Of a stretch of 64,000 nucleotides of DNA, positions 1-8,819 are shown piece after piece. Location of the stretch: NCBI RefSeq assembly GCF_000017405.1, contig NC_009667.1, forward strand, positions 1,018,501-1,082,500, given 5' to 3'. Position 1 is the stretch's first letter; each line of letters begins with the position of its first letter. The stretch comes from Brucella anthropi ATCC 49188 (GTDB lineage Bacteria; Pseudomonadota; Alphaproteobacteria; Rhizobiales; Rhizobiaceae). Under the pieces are notes generated by a model. That model had not been told where the DNA came from. It did not search any database and worked only from the letters and a program-made list of their open reading frames with translations. Position numbers and translations under genes: made by a program.

Positions 1-14
1 GTTGTCGTTCTGGA

Positions 15-701
15 TCAATCCTTGCCGAGCAGGCCTTTCCAGATGATCGCGCCGATCGCTGCGCCGACGAGCGGCGCAACCCAGAACAGCCAGAGCTGGC
101 TGAGTGCTGCTGTATCGGCGAAGAGAGCAACGCCGGTCGAGCGGGCCGGATTTACCGACGTATTGGTGACCGGGATCGAAATCAGATGGATCAGGGTGAG
201 ACCGAGACCGATGGCAATCGGAGCAAAACCAGCTGGAGCCAGCGACGAGGTGGAGCCCAGAATGATGATAAGGAAGAAGGCCGTCAGGATAACCTCGATG
301 AGCAGGCCCGCCATCATGCTGTAGCCGCCCGGTGAAAGTTCACCATAGCCGTTGGAAGCGAGGCCGCCGGCGGAGAAGCCTTCCTTGCCCGAGGCGATAA
401 GGAAGAGAACTGCTGCAGCCGCAATGGCTCCCAGAACCTGCGCAACCCAGTAAGGGATCAGGTCCTTGGCTGGAAGACGACCAGCCACCATGAGGCCCAA
501 GGAGACAGCCGGGTTGAAATGGCCGCCGGAAATGCCGCCCACAGCATAAGCCATGGTCAGGACAGTCAAACCGAAGGCGAGAGCAACGCCGAGAAAGCCG
601 ATGCCCAGTTCAGGGAAGGCTGCGGCGAGGATTGCGCTGCCGCAGCCCCCGAAAACAAGCCAGAATGTTCCGAAAAATTCAGCCGACAATTTGTTCAGCA
701 T
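15..701 (-). CDS. aqpZ: Aquaporin Z (water channel)
   Basis: Inner-membrane MIP-family water channel of 228 residues, the usual AqpZ length. Both NPA boxes are present: HFNPAVS near residues 61-67 and SVNPARS near 183-189. An aromatic/Arg filter typical of water-selective channels is plausible (His near 172, Arg near 187). Six hydrophobic segments are visible. The frame is open 18 codons upstream, but I chose the ATG at 701 because it starts the conserved [13 protein letters not shown] and has GGGGA five bases upstream. It is a monocistron reading leftwards; its stop lies 15 bases from the window edge. Confidence 0.95.
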   Translation of the reverse strand: MLNKLSAEFFGTFWLVFGGCGSAILAAAFPELGIGFLGVALAFGLTVLTMAYAVGGISGGHFNPAVSLGLMVAGRLPAKDLIPYWVAQVLGAIAAAAVLFLIASGKEGFSAGGLASNGYGELSPGGYSMMAGLLIEVILTAFFLIIILGSTSSLAPAGFAPIAIGLGLTLIHLISIPVTNTSVNPARSTGVALFADTAALSQLWLFWVAPLVGAAIGAIIWKGLLGKD

Positions 702-1079
702 GGAAATCCCCAGGGTTGGTGTAGTGAAAAATGCCATATGCGAATCATTTAGCAAGAAGCATATAATCGTCTTTTTCTTCGGACAATCATGTTTAACTTG
801 ATTGGAGGCTTTTGTTCTCTGTGGATTTTTCCCGTCATTTCAGTAAACGAAAAAGCTATTCTTCGTATATTCGTGTTTGCTTTTATATCTCTTCTAAATT
901 GGGTTTCGATGGATAGTAAGAGTTGGTCGGCTGGGCTTTTTTAAAAGCTGTCGATCCCGCTCAGCTATATTGCGGAGAAGGGCGGCGGCACGTTATAAGC
1001 GCAGATGTCGAACGGGCGACGCTGGCCAATGCAAGATCGATTGGCAGGGATTTCGCGGGGCAGATTGGAGTTGTCAGCC
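702..1079. other. Intergenic region between divergent aqpZ and a small lipoprotein gene
   Basis: 378 bases without a convincing gene. The part next to aqpZ is A+T rich and presumably holds the aqpZ promoter. Frames that are open here (about 69-82 codons) overlap aqpZ on the opposite strand or lack a ribosome binding site. I see no strong palindrome or terminator. Confidence 0.5.
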
Positions 1080-1352
1080 TTGAACACTCATCGTGGGACG
1101 AAAACACAAAGGCTTGTTCTAAATGCCGTTAGGGTCGTTCCGATTGTTGCGGCGCTATCCGGCTGCACGGCAACTGCGTGGACGGAAAAGGTGAAGATCG
1201 ACAGCACGCCAATGCCAACCGAATGCACGGGCTGGCAGAAGATCGATCTCAAACAGCGCACGACGCTGGTTCTTTTACGCGAAGACCCGCGCCTTGTGGT
1301 CGATATCGATGCGCATAATCTCAAAGGGCGCAATCTCGGTTGCTGGCAGTAG
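1080..1352 (+). CDS. Small predicted lipoprotein, phage-protein-like C-terminus
   Basis: A 90-residue protein if started at the TTG at 1080, which has GGAG nine bases upstream. That start gives a clean lipoprotein signal: a basic N-terminus (HRGTKTQR), a hydrophobic core, and LSGC with the lipid-attachment Cys at residue 29. Longer ATG starts at 1005 or 1029 would bury this signal. The mature part is about 62 residues with two further Cys in CTGW and GCW. By recollection, small phage and prophage lipoproteins share a pattern of Cys-Gly-Trp, an acidic/basic strand, AHN, and a terminal Cys-Trp. No other phage gene is nearby. Function unknown. Confidence 0.6.
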   Translation: MNTHRGTKTQRLVLNAVRVVPIVAALSGCTATAWTEKVKIDSTPMPTECTGWQKIDLKQRTTLVLLREDPRLVVDIDAHNLKGRNLGCWQ

Positions 1353-1388
1353 CCGGAGGCGCCAGGCTAGTTTTTTGGATCGGCCTTG

Positions 1389-2015
1389 CTAGGCCGGGGT
1401 GGCCAATCGCACATCGACTTTCTCGATGGTGCCGCGCAGCGCCGGAAGCATCGTTTCGAAGTCGATATATGCACCCGGTTTCAGCATTGCTTCACCAGGA
1501 GCCAGACGGCGTTCGCGTTTGCTGCCGTCGCTATAGGTGATCATGACGATCAGCGGCGGCGTGGCGCGTTCTTCGGATGTGGTGTTCCGGATGCGGCCGC
1601 CGACACTCAGAATCTTGCCCTTGTCATGCATTCCGACGCTGGTTTTGAGATCAGTAAGCTGAAGTGCCGAAATGAGCGGCAAGGTTGGCTGCCCGCCGGA
1701 AAGAGGTTTGCCAGCAAGCAGTGTATATCCGCCCGCTATCCAGAAAGCGGTTGTCGCGCAAAGAGCGACGAAAACCCAATATCCGAATCCCGGCCATCCG
1801 CTGGGAAGACTTGTTTCGGACATCAGCTTGCGTGGGGCGAGCGGCTTCTGCGGAATGCCGTACGAGAGGAATTTCCGGGGTGATGACCCCGGAAAGATGG
1901 TTTCGAATTCGGCGTCTTCAATCAGTCCAGCATCGGAAGCAAACCATGTCGCGCGATGGTTTTCACGCGAAGGCGCGCGCGACATCTGCGCTGTCGATGG
2001 TTGTTTCGCCATCAT
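1389..2015 (-). CDS. Membrane-anchored hypothetical protein divergent from ftsE
   Basis: 208 residues from the ATG at 2015 (AAGGAA ten bases upstream). Upstream ATG codons at 2072 and 2111 keep the frame open, so the start is uncertain. One transmembrane helix (about residues 74-99, FGYWVFVALCATTAFWIAGG) separates a polar N-terminal region from a C-terminal beta-rich domain (GGRIRNTTSEE through the terminal EKVDVRLATPA). As known to me, rhizobial genes in this position encode MJ0042 zinc-ribbon proteins with the same kind of C-terminal domain. I see no paired CxxC motif here, so the zinc ribbon appears absent. Function unknown. Confidence 0.75.
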   Translation of the reverse strand: MMAKQPSTAQMSRAPSRENHRATWFASDAGLIEDAEFETIFPGSSPRKFLSYGIPQKPLAPRKLMSETSLPSGWPGFGYWVFVALCATTAFWIAGGYTLLAGKPLSGGQPTLPLISALQLTDLKTSVGMHDKGKILSVGGRIRNTTSEERATPPLIVMITYSDGSKRERRLAPGEAMLKPGAYIDFETMLPALRGTIEKVDVRLATPA

Positions 2016-2232
2016 GCCGTCATCTTCCTTTGCGTTTTTCGCCCCTTCGACCGGTGCCACACACTGGCTCATAATGGTTAATGCTTCATGGCCGCAGCCT
2101 CGGTCACGCATTTTTTTAAGGCTCGTTCGAGCGGAATTAACGCAACATTAACCATAGAGGATAAAGGTCGATCTGATATCGATGTCATCCGTGCGTCGTT
2201 CAACGTGCGGACAATTGAAGAGAAACAGCCCG

Positions 2233-2892
2233 GTGATACGTTTCGAGAATGTCGGCCTGCGATATGGAATGGGTCCTGAGATCCTGCGCGATGTCAGTTT
2301 CCATATTCCGCCGCGTTCATTCCAGTTTTTGACCGGCCCTTCCGGGGCAGGAAAAACGTCGCTCATGCGCCTTCTTTTCATGGCCCTGAAGCCGACGCGC
2401 GGTCTTATCAATATTTTCGGCAAGGATGTTGCGCGGCTCAATCATGCGGAAATTCCGCTTCTGCGCCGTCGTATTGGCATCGTGTTCCAGGATTTCCGCC
2501 TGCTCGACCATATGACCACCTATGAGAATGTGGCGCTTCCACTGCGCGTGCGCGGAAAGGAAGAGGCAACCTATCGTCATGAGGTGGAGGAACTTCTGCA
2601 TTGGGTCGGGCTCGGCGACCGCATGAATGTGCTGCCGCCGGTTCTTTCAGGCGGTGAGAAGCAGCGCGCAGCGATTGCGCGCGCGCTCATTGATCAGCCG
2701 GAACTTCTTCTGGCCGACGAACCGACCGGCAATGTCGATCCGCCGCTTGCGAAGCGTCTGCTGCGCCTTTTCACCGAGCTGAACCGTTCGGGCACGGCTG
2801 TGATTATCGCGACCCACGACCTTTCCCTGATGGAGCAGGTGGATGCGCGACGCATGATCCTCGAACATGGGCGGCTGGACATCTATGATTGA
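2233..2892 (+). CDS. ftsE: Cell division ATP-binding protein FtsE
   Basis: ABC ATPase partner of FtsX; the pair controls periplasmic peptidoglycan hydrolysis at the division site. Motifs seen: Walker A GPSGAGKT (residues 35-42), signature LSGGEKQR (about 139-145), Walker B LLLADEPTGN (about 158-167), and the switch His in THD. I chose the GTG at 2233, giving 219 residues and the usual IRFENVGLRYG beginning; an in-frame ATG at 2182 would add 17 atypical residues. The stop overlaps the start of ftsX by 8 bases, indicating co-translation. It is divergent from the membrane protein gene on its left. Confidence 0.93.
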   Translation: MIRFENVGLRYGMGPEILRDVSFHIPPRSFQFLTGPSGAGKTSLMRLLFMALKPTRGLINIFGKDVARLNHAEIPLLRRRIGIVFQDFRLLDHMTTYENVALPLRVRGKEEATYRHEVEELLHWVGLGDRMNVLPPVLSGGEKQRAAIARALIDQPELLLADEPTGNVDPPLAKRLLRLFTELNRSGTAVIIATHDLSLMEQVDARRMILEHGRLDIYD

Positions 2893-3910
2893 TGCAAAGA
2901 ACGCCTGGCGACGTACGTTGGATGACATCCGGGTCCGTTTCGAAGACCTCAAGGACATGCTGCTCGTTCGTATAGGCAAACGCCGGAAGCGTCAGGGACC
3001 GAGTCCCATCGTGCCTGATGGCAGCGTAACGGGAACCGCACTTGTCATCGTGATCGCGATCATGACCTTTCTTGCCTGCCTGACGATGGGCGGCGTGACG
3101 CTCGTTCGCGCCTCGGCCGCTGCCTGGCAGAGCCAGATAGCTCGCGAAGCCACGATCCAGATCCGGCCTGTCGACGGGCAGGATATGGAAAAGGCGCTGG
3201 CTCAGGCCAGCGAAATCGCGCGTGGTTTTGCCGGTGTGAAAGGCACCAGCATCATCGACAAGGATGCGACCGCCCGGTTGCTCGAACCATGGCTCGGTAG
3301 TGGCCTTAACATCGATGAATTGCCTGTGCCGCGTCTTGTCGTCGTTACGATCGATGAAAATGCGCCACCTGATTTCGAAACCATGCGGACTGAAATCACC
3401 CGCGCCATTCCGGCTGCGACCTTCGATGATCACCGCACCTGGGTCGACCGTCTCGTCTCCATGGCGCATACGACGGTGTTCGTCGGCACAGGCGTTCTCT
3501 CGCTTGTGATCGCTGCGACCGTTCTAACCGTTATCTTTGCCACGCGCGGTGCGATGTCCGGCAATGGCCATATTATCGAGGTTCTGCATTTCATCGGCGC
3601 GGAATCGAAATTCGTGGCGCGCGAGTTTGAATGGCACTTCTTCCGCACAGCACTGAAAGGCGCACTGTGCGGTGGCGCGGCGGCAATGCTAGTCTTCCTG
3701 ATGTTTTCCTGGTGGGCGTCGAGCCATATGGCTACACCTGAAGGCGATCAGGCTGCCGCCATGTTCGGCAATTTCGCCATCGGGCGCGATGGCTATATCG
3801 GCGCTGCCGTCATCATTATTCTGGTCAGTTTCCTGACCATGCTGACCAGCCGCCTGACGGTGATCCGCCAGCTTGCAACCATGGACGGTCCGGGAGTGCG
3901 CTCCGAATGA
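2885..3910 (+). CDS. ftsX: Cell division protein FtsX
   Basis: Membrane subunit of the FtsEX complex, 341 residues from the ATG at 2885, which lies inside the last codons of ftsE. Four hydrophobic helices are visible: one after a basic N-terminal cytoplasmic stretch (TGTALVIVIAIMTFLACL), then three near the C-terminus, with a large periplasmic loop between helices 1 and 2. This is the FtsX topology. An ATG 18 bases further upstream is also in frame but would overlap ftsE more deeply. The stop TGA overlaps an ATG (ATGA at 3907), the first possible start of the YdcF frame. Confidence 0.92.
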   Translation: MIDAKNAWRRTLDDIRVRFEDLKDMLLVRIGKRRKRQGPSPIVPDGSVTGTALVIVIAIMTFLACLTMGGVTLVRASAAAWQSQIAREATIQIRPVDGQDMEKALAQASEIARGFAGVKGTSIIDKDATARLLEPWLGSGLNIDELPVPRLVVVTIDENAPPDFETMRTEITRAIPAATFDDHRTWVDRLVSMAHTTVFVGTGVLSLVIAATVLTVIFATRGAMSGNGHIIEVLHFIGAESKFVAREFEWHFFRTALKGALCGGAAAMLVFLMFSWWASSHMATPEGDQAAAMFGNFAIGRDGYIGAAVIIILVSFLTMLTSRLTVIRQLATMDGPGVRSE

Positions 3911-4176
3911 AGACCTTTTCCGATATAGGCGCTTTCCGGACAAGATTTTCGTCCGCTTCTCCGACTTCTCGCCGCAATGCTGGCTATGATGGAAGAAGAG
4001 ATGGTATGCGAATCCCGCAAGCGCTATCGGGCGGGCACCGGTCGAGTGACGATGCAGTGGCACAGAGGCAGACAGCAAACGGGTTTTCTTCAGGAGATGT
4101 GGTCTGGCGCCGCAGCCGGAATGGCGCTCACCTGCAATCTCTTGCACTTGCCTCCGGCAATTTCCTATGGTCTGTC

Positions 4177-4815
4177 ATGATGCGCATGTTCAGACGTCTC
4201 CAGCCCGTTTCCATCGTTCTGTTTGTTATTCTTCTGGCGTTTCTCGTCGGCTTCGTCGCGTTCGGTGAAAAGGTCACTAGCATGCAGCCGCCGGCTATCG
4301 ACGAGCCCGCTGATGCCATCATCGTTCTCACCGGTGGCCAGTCCAGAATTCAGGCTGCGGTCGATCTTCTGAAGGACAAGCGAGGAAAGCGGCTTCTGAT
4401 CAGTGGTGTTCATCCGGCGACCAATGAAAAGGCACTGCAGCGTGCGACCCATGCCGACCAGAGTCTCTTCGATTGCTGTGTCGATCTCGACCGGTCGGCG
4501 CTCAACACCATTGGCAACGCGACCGAAAGCGAACGCTGGATTCGTACCAACAACTATCGTCGCGTGATCCTGGTCACCAACAACTACCATATTCCGCGCA
4601 GCACGCTGGAAATGTCCTATCGCATGAAGGATGTGGAATTCATTCCCTATCCGGTCGTGAACGGGGACCGCCGCGAACATAGCTGGGTTTCCGAAGGCGA
4701 CACATTGCGCGTGCTCTTCATCGAATATGTGAAATATCTTGGCGCCGCTGTCCGTGTGGGTACGACCGAACTGTTCGGAACGCAGACCAATCAGAGTGTA
4801 ACGACCGAGAATTGA
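4177..4815 (+). CDS. YdcF family (DUF218) membrane-anchored protein
   Basis: 212 residues from the ATG at 4177. An N-terminal transmembrane helix (PVSIVLFVILLAFLVGFVAFG) precedes a DUF218 domain beginning ADAIIVLTGGQSRIQ, with later conserved stretches SALNTIGNATESERW and VILVTNNYHIPRS. Family members are envelope proteins of poorly known role; some relatives act in vancomycin sensitivity or polysaccharide metabolism. The frame is open back to an ATG at 3907 that overlaps the ftsX stop, which would add 90 residues with no recognisable domain. I prefer the shorter form because the helix then sits at the N-terminus, but no clear Shine-Dalgarno precedes 4177. Confidence 0.82.
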   Translation: MMRMFRRLQPVSIVLFVILLAFLVGFVAFGEKVTSMQPPAIDEPADAIIVLTGGQSRIQAAVDLLKDKRGKRLLISGVHPATNEKALQRATHADQSLFDCCVDLDRSALNTIGNATESERWIRTNNYRRVILVTNNYHIPRSTLEMSYRMKDVEFIPYPVVNGDRREHSWVSEGDTLRVLFIEYVKYLGAAVRVGTTELFGTQTNQSVTTEN

Positions 4816-4966
4816 TCTTGCTGCCGGATTACGATTTCCTGATGGAAATGGCCGTTCTTCCTGATATATCGATGCCGTCACTTTCTGCAGAAAGTCCAGA
4901 ATTCGTGCGTGATCGTTTACCGGAAGTCGGGAACGAAAATGCTTTAGCCAGGGTCTCCACCGACTG

Positions 4967-5749
4967 ATGCTTCTCTATCTGCGCTCAATCTTGTTCAATG
5001 CGGCGTTTTATATCTGCACACTGGTTCAGATGATCGTCTATACGCCTTTCTATTTTCTTCTGCCCCGCAAGAAGGCCTGGATCGTGCCGAAGCTGTGGGC
5101 ACGGGTCAATCTCTGGCTCCAGAAGCATATTGTCGGCACCGACTATGTGGTTGAAGGATTGGAGAACATTCCTGAGGGCGCTTATATCTGTGCGCCAAAG
5201 CACCAGTCTGCCTGGGATACCTATGCTTTCCTGCCCTATCTTGACGATCCCGTGCTGATCCTGAAGCGGGAATTGATGCGCATTCCGCTTTTCGGCTGGT
5301 ATATCGCGAAAATGCAGATGATCCCGGTCGATCGCGGTTCTCGCGTCAAGGCACTGCATTCCATCACCAAGGGCGCAGAAAAGGCGATCGCGGAAGGCCG
5401 CCAGATTCTGATCTATCCAGAAGGAACGCGTCGGGCGCCTGGTGCTCCACCGCACTATAAATATGGCATCGTCCATCTTTACGAAGCGCTCAATCTGCCG
5501 GTTTTGCCGATTGCGCACAATGCAGGCCTCTACTGGCCGCGCCGCAAATTTCTGCGTTATCCGGGAACCATTCGCGCCCGTATTCTGCCGCCAATTCCGG
5601 CAGGTCTTCCGAAGGATGAATTTCTCAAAAGATTGATTGAAACGACCGAGACGGCCTGCGACGAATTTCTGGTCGCCGCCAGCCGCGATCCCAATCCGCC
5701 ACCCATGCCACCGACCGCCGTTCAAAGACTGAACGAGCTCGGCGCCTAA
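4967..5749 (+). CDS. plsC: 1-acyl-sn-glycerol-3-phosphate acyltransferase
   Basis: Membrane enzyme that makes phosphatidic acid by acylating lysophosphatidic acid, the second acylation of phospholipid synthesis. The 260 residues contain an N-terminal hydrophobic segment, the acyltransferase motif I HQSAWDT (HX4D, about residues 79-85), a motif with VDRGSR, and motif III YPEGTRR (about 150-156). The C-terminus ends in a Pro-rich tail. It lies 151 bases after the YdcF gene in the same direction; that gap holds nothing I recognise. Confidence 0.92.
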   Translation: MLLYLRSILFNAAFYICTLVQMIVYTPFYFLLPRKKAWIVPKLWARVNLWLQKHIVGTDYVVEGLENIPEGAYICAPKHQSAWDTYAFLPYLDDPVLILKRELMRIPLFGWYIAKMQMIPVDRGSRVKALHSITKGAEKAIAEGRQILIYPEGTRRAPGAPPHYKYGIVHLYEALNLPVLPIAHNAGLYWPRRKFLRYPGTIRARILPPIPAGLPKDEFLKRLIETTETACDEFLVAASRDPNPPPMPPTAVQRLNELGA

Positions 5750-5887
5750 CCCTCACAGCATGTTAACGGCCTGATCACGCTCAATTGCGTTGCGAGAACG
5801 ACAATTCGCCGCGTTTTCTAGAACTTTCGTTTTTCTTGCGCGCAACCTTGAAACCCGTTATCAGAGCCCGACACGAAAGGACACATC

Positions 5888-6418
5888 ATGAATATTGATG
5901 CCATCTCCATCGGCTCCAATCCTCCTGAAGACGTCAACGTCATCATTGAAGTGCCTGTCGGCGGCCAGCCGATCAAGTACGAGATGGACAAGAAGGCCGG
6001 CGCCCTCATCGTCGACCGCTTCCTCTATACGCCAATGACCTATCCGGGCAATTACGGCTTCGTGCCACATACGCTTTCGGAAGACGGTGACCCGATTGAC
6101 GTTCTCGTCTGCAACACCCGTCCGCTGGTTCCCGGCTGCGTGATCAATGTTCGCCCGATCGGCGTTCTGGTCATGGAAGACAATTCCGGCAAGGACGAGA
6201 AGATTATTGCAGTGCCGTCGCCGCACCTGACGCGCCGCTACGAGAAGATTCACGACTATACCGATATGCCGGAGATCACTCTGAAGCAGATTGCGCATTT
6301 CTTCGAACACTACAAGGATCTGGAACCCGGCAAGTGGGTCAAGATCGGTGACTGGGGTGACGAAGATTACGCACGCAAATTCATCGTCGAAGCTATCGAA
6401 CGCGCCAAGGGCAAGTAA
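5888..6418 (+). CDS. ppa: Inorganic pyrophosphatase
   Basis: Cytoplasmic family I pyrophosphatase, 176 residues, which pulls biosynthetic reactions forward by hydrolysing PPi. The metal-binding signature DGDPIDVLV is present near residues 65-73, and upstream [10 protein letters not shown] is the usual family block. The start is supported by AAAGGA nine bases upstream. It is followed by a strong terminator-like hairpin. Confidence 0.97.
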   Translation: MNIDAISIGSNPPEDVNVIIEVPVGGQPIKYEMDKKAGALIVDRFLYTPMTYPGNYGFVPHTLSEDGDPIDVLVCNTRPLVPGCVINVRPIGVLVMEDNSGKDEKIIAVPSPHLTRRYEKIHDYTDMPEITLKQIAHFFEHYKDLEPGKWVKIGDWGDEDYARKFIVEAIERAKGK

Positions 6419-6440
6419 GCGACAGCTTCCCGATCCGTTT

Positions 6441-6480
6441 AGAGCGCCGATCTGATTGGATCAGATCGGCGCTCTTACTT
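6441..6480 (+). terminator. Terminator of ppa formed by a repeat palindrome
   Basis: Perfect 16-bp arms (AGAGCGCCGATCTGAT at 6441-6456 and its complement at 6460-6475) with a 3-base loop, followed by TACTTTTTCT. The same outer sequence recurs downstream of the adenosyltransferase gene (24056-24094) and of prfA (55852-55899), so it belongs to a dispersed repeat family used here as a terminator. Confidence 0.75.
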
Positions 6481-6490
6481 TTTCTATTTT

Positions 6491-6539
6491 AAGCATAATC
6501 TTATCGATCCTCGTTTCACTCCGGTCGGCTTATGCTCTA
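6491..6539. repeat. Degenerate intergenic palindromic repeat module
   Basis: Short inverted ends AGCATAA (6492) and TTATGCT (6530) flank a decayed centre containing TTTCACTCCGGTCGG. The layout resembles the rhizobial mosaic palindromes present elsewhere in this window. It adjoins the ppa terminator palindrome, giving a two-module element. Confidence 0.45.
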
Positions 6540-6540
6540 A

Positions 6541-6579
6541 AACAAAAGCGCCCGGCAATGTCCGGGCGCTTTTGTTTTT
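6541..6579. terminator. Bidirectional terminator between ppa and yggT
   Basis: Perfect 15-bp arms, AACAAAAGCGCCCGG (6541-6555) and its complement (6562-6576), with a 6-base loop. There is a T run on each strand. It lies between two convergent genes and can end transcription from either side. Confidence 0.85.
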
Positions 6580-6598
6580 AGGCTTGCGAGTGATGCGC

Positions 6599-6889
6599 TT
6601 ACAGGAAAAGCGGCAGCAGCGTCGTCCACATGAACTGGCGGATGAAGAAGATGATCAGCAGCAGGACGATCGGTGAAATATCGATGCCGCCGAGATTGGG
6701 TAAGATATTGCGGATCGGCCGCAGAACGGGTTCCGTCACCTTGTAGAGAAACTCACCGATCGAAGCCACGAAACGGTTGCCGGAATTGACGACATTGAAC
6801 GCATAGAGCCACGAGAAGATGGCACTCGCTATAATGATATAGGTGTAGATATCGAGCGCCAAATCAATGGTGCGGAACAATGCGATCAT
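6599..6889 (-). CDS. YggT family membrane protein
   Basis: 96-residue integral membrane protein with two hydrophobic segments and the conserved central block [21 protein letters not shown]. The start at 6889 is firm: AAGGAGG lies five bases upstream. The same frame runs open further upstream but with untypical sequence. YggT proteins are linked with osmotic stress and, in some bacteria, with division or membrane-protein assembly; the role here is unproven. Confidence 0.92.
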   Translation of the reverse strand: MIALFRTIDLALDIYTYIIIASAIFSWLYAFNVVNSGNRFVASIGEFLYKVTEPVLRPIRNILPNLGGIDISPIVLLLIIFFIRQFMWTTLLPLFL

Positions 6890-6992
6890 GGAGGCCTCCT
6901 TGGCAATTGGCCGAGATGTAGCGGTTGCATCGGGCGAGAACAAGGGCCGAGCGATTGAACGCCGGTATTTTTGAGGCGCGCGGTGTGTGTTT

Positions 6993-7571
6993 CTAACCGC
7001 TGGAACCGCCCGTTTGATGTTGGATAGTGTGGTGAATGAGATCGTTGACATGTTCCAACCAATGATCGCGTACCCGCATGTTGCGCAGATGCTGGAGCGT
7101 ATTGGCGACATAATCCACATTGGCACCGGAATCGCCGCGAGCAGATGCGACGATCGCTGCGGCACTCTCAGGTGAAAGCGATCCGGCATATTGAATGTGG
7201 TGCCGGTCCGCGACATAGGTGACCGCATCGACATTGCGACCGTCAGCGAGGCGCAGGCGCAGATGCTTTTCGTGATAAACTTGGTTCGACATTTCACGTT
7301 CGCGCAGATAGGTCATCACTTCGCCAGTCATGTCACCAGGCACGCGAAAAGCGATGCCGAGACATGAGCCACCGGTGTCCAGGCCCAGGACCAGACCCGG
7401 TCGGTCCGGCGTTCCGCGATGGACATGCGAATAGATGCACAGGCTGCGCCTGTAGCCGTAAAGGCGCGCCCGGACGGTCTCCACATGTGCAAAGCCCGGT
7501 CGCCACATCAGCGAGCCATAGCCGAAAACCCAGAAATCGTTCATTCGCCTGTCATTGAGAGCTGTGGTCAT
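6993..7571 (-). CDS. ChaC-like gamma-glutamylcyclotransferase
   Basis: Predicted glutathione-specific gamma-glutamylcyclotransferase of 192 residues, which would release 5-oxoproline and Cys-Gly from glutathione. The substrate loop [14 protein letters not shown] begins near residue 13. The likely catalytic Glu lies in [11 protein letters not shown] near 85-95. Two starts are possible: the ATG at 7571 (GGA eleven bases upstream) or the ATG at 7544. Reading further upstream to 7664 adds untypical sequence. It sits about 100 bases upstream of yggT on the same strand. Confidence 0.88.
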   Translation of the reverse strand: MTTALNDRRMNDFWVFGYGSLMWRPGFAHVETVRARLYGYRRSLCIYSHVHRGTPDRPGLVLGLDTGGSCLGIAFRVPGDMTGEVMTYLREREMSNQVYHEKHLRLRLADGRNVDAVTYVADRHHIQYAGSLSPESAAAIVASARGDSGANVDYVANTLQHLRNMRVRDHWLEHVNDLIHHTIQHQTGGSSG

Positions 7572-7786
7572 GAAGGGTGTCCATAATGGATCAGTGGACG
7601 CCGATTTCCACCGGTAATCAACGGATATCCCTCGATTTTTCTTCTCAATCGCTTCACAAGGCACATTCCTGCCATAATATGGCCAACAGTCGGGAGGAGC
7701 AAAACATATCGGGGTTTGGAATGTTCAGTCTGACCCCGGAGCGAGGCTCTTCGAAACAACCGTCTGATTAATGTAAGGCTTTTGAA

Positions 7787-8806
7787 ATGGCGCATACTGG
7801 AATGAACGCATCGAAGTCCAGAAAGCGTCCCATCGCGCTCATTGTCATTCTGCTTGTCTTGATCGCTGGCTATACAGCGGGCTGGTTCTATATCGCAAAC
7901 AGGCTAGAGGCACGAGCCAAGGCCGACATGGCCAAGCTCGCCTCTCAGGGCGTCGGCGTGAAATGCGAAGACTTGCGCATGGGCGGCTATCCGTTGCGCG
8001 TCAATGTCGTCTGCGACAGCATTTCCTGGCAGCGTCCTTCTGAAGGCATGGCGTTCCGCGCAGGGCGCTTCACCTCGGGTTCCCCGGTCTATGCGCCACG
8101 TTCCCTCTCGAACGATCTGACAGGACCCGCCTTCATCGAATTTCCGGGGCTGGAACCGCTGGAAGTCAACTGGAGCAAGTTTACCTCCAACACCCGGCTG
8201 GCACGTCCGTTCCCGACCGAGATTGAGCTCGCTGCGCGTGAAGTAGCTGTCGGTCTTCGCACCGAAGCCACCACGACAGTGCCACTCAGCACGCTTGAGC
8301 AGATGGATTTCCGCATGAGCGCCTCGGATGACACATTGAAGGTCAATGGTCGCTTTGCCGGTCTGAAACTTGCCAAGGCAGCGATTGGTACAGCCACCAG
8401 CCCTGAAATCGACGGTGTGGCGGATATCGATGTGTCCGATGCCGCGACGTTGCTCGCAAGGGGTGACGCTCCCTTTCATGAACGGTTGCGCGGGCATTCC
8501 GGTACCGTCAATCAGGCTTTCCTGTCCATGCCCAATGGAGCGATGGTTTCGGTAGCCGGACCGTTTTCGGTCGATGCTGACGGGCTGATCAATGCCGATG
8601 TGAAGCTGACACTGGTTAACCCGCAATCGCTGGCGCAGGCTGGTCAGACAGTGTTTCCCGAGCAGGGTGGCAATATCGCTACCGTTCTGTTTGCTCTCTC
8701 GGCCATGCCGAAAGATGAAAACGGCAATCCCGTGATGGAGATTGCCGTTCGCAAGGGTAAGGTCAGCGCTGGATTTATTCCGCTCGGGCGGTTGCCTGCG
8801 CTGTAA
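7787..8806 (+). CDS. DUF2125 domain protein
   Basis: 339 residues with an N-terminal membrane anchor (RPIALIVILLVLIAGYTAGWFYIA) and a long beta-rich periplasmic domain typical of the alphaproteobacterial DUF2125 family. The conserved block MGGYPLRVNVVCD lies near residues 65-77. AAGG eight bases before the ATG supports the start. Function unknown; the fold suggests an AsmA-like envelope protein, but that is inference. It converges on tyrA, leaving only 13 bases between them. Confidence 0.87.
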   Translation: MAHTGMNASKSRKRPIALIVILLVLIAGYTAGWFYIANRLEARAKADMAKLASQGVGVKCEDLRMGGYPLRVNVVCDSISWQRPSEGMAFRAGRFTSGSPVYAPRSLSNDLTGPAFIEFPGLEPLEVNWSKFTSNTRLARPFPTEIELAAREVAVGLRTEATTTVPLSTLEQMDFRMSASDDTLKVNGRFAGLKLAKAAIGTATSPEIDGVADIDVSDAATLLARGDAPFHERLRGHSGTVNQAFLSMPNGAMVSVAGPFSVDADGLINADVKLTLVNPQSLAQAGQTVFPEQGGNIATVLFALSAMPKDENGNPVMEIAVRKGKVSAGFIPLGRLPAL

Positions 8807-8819
8807 CGCAATATGCGCC

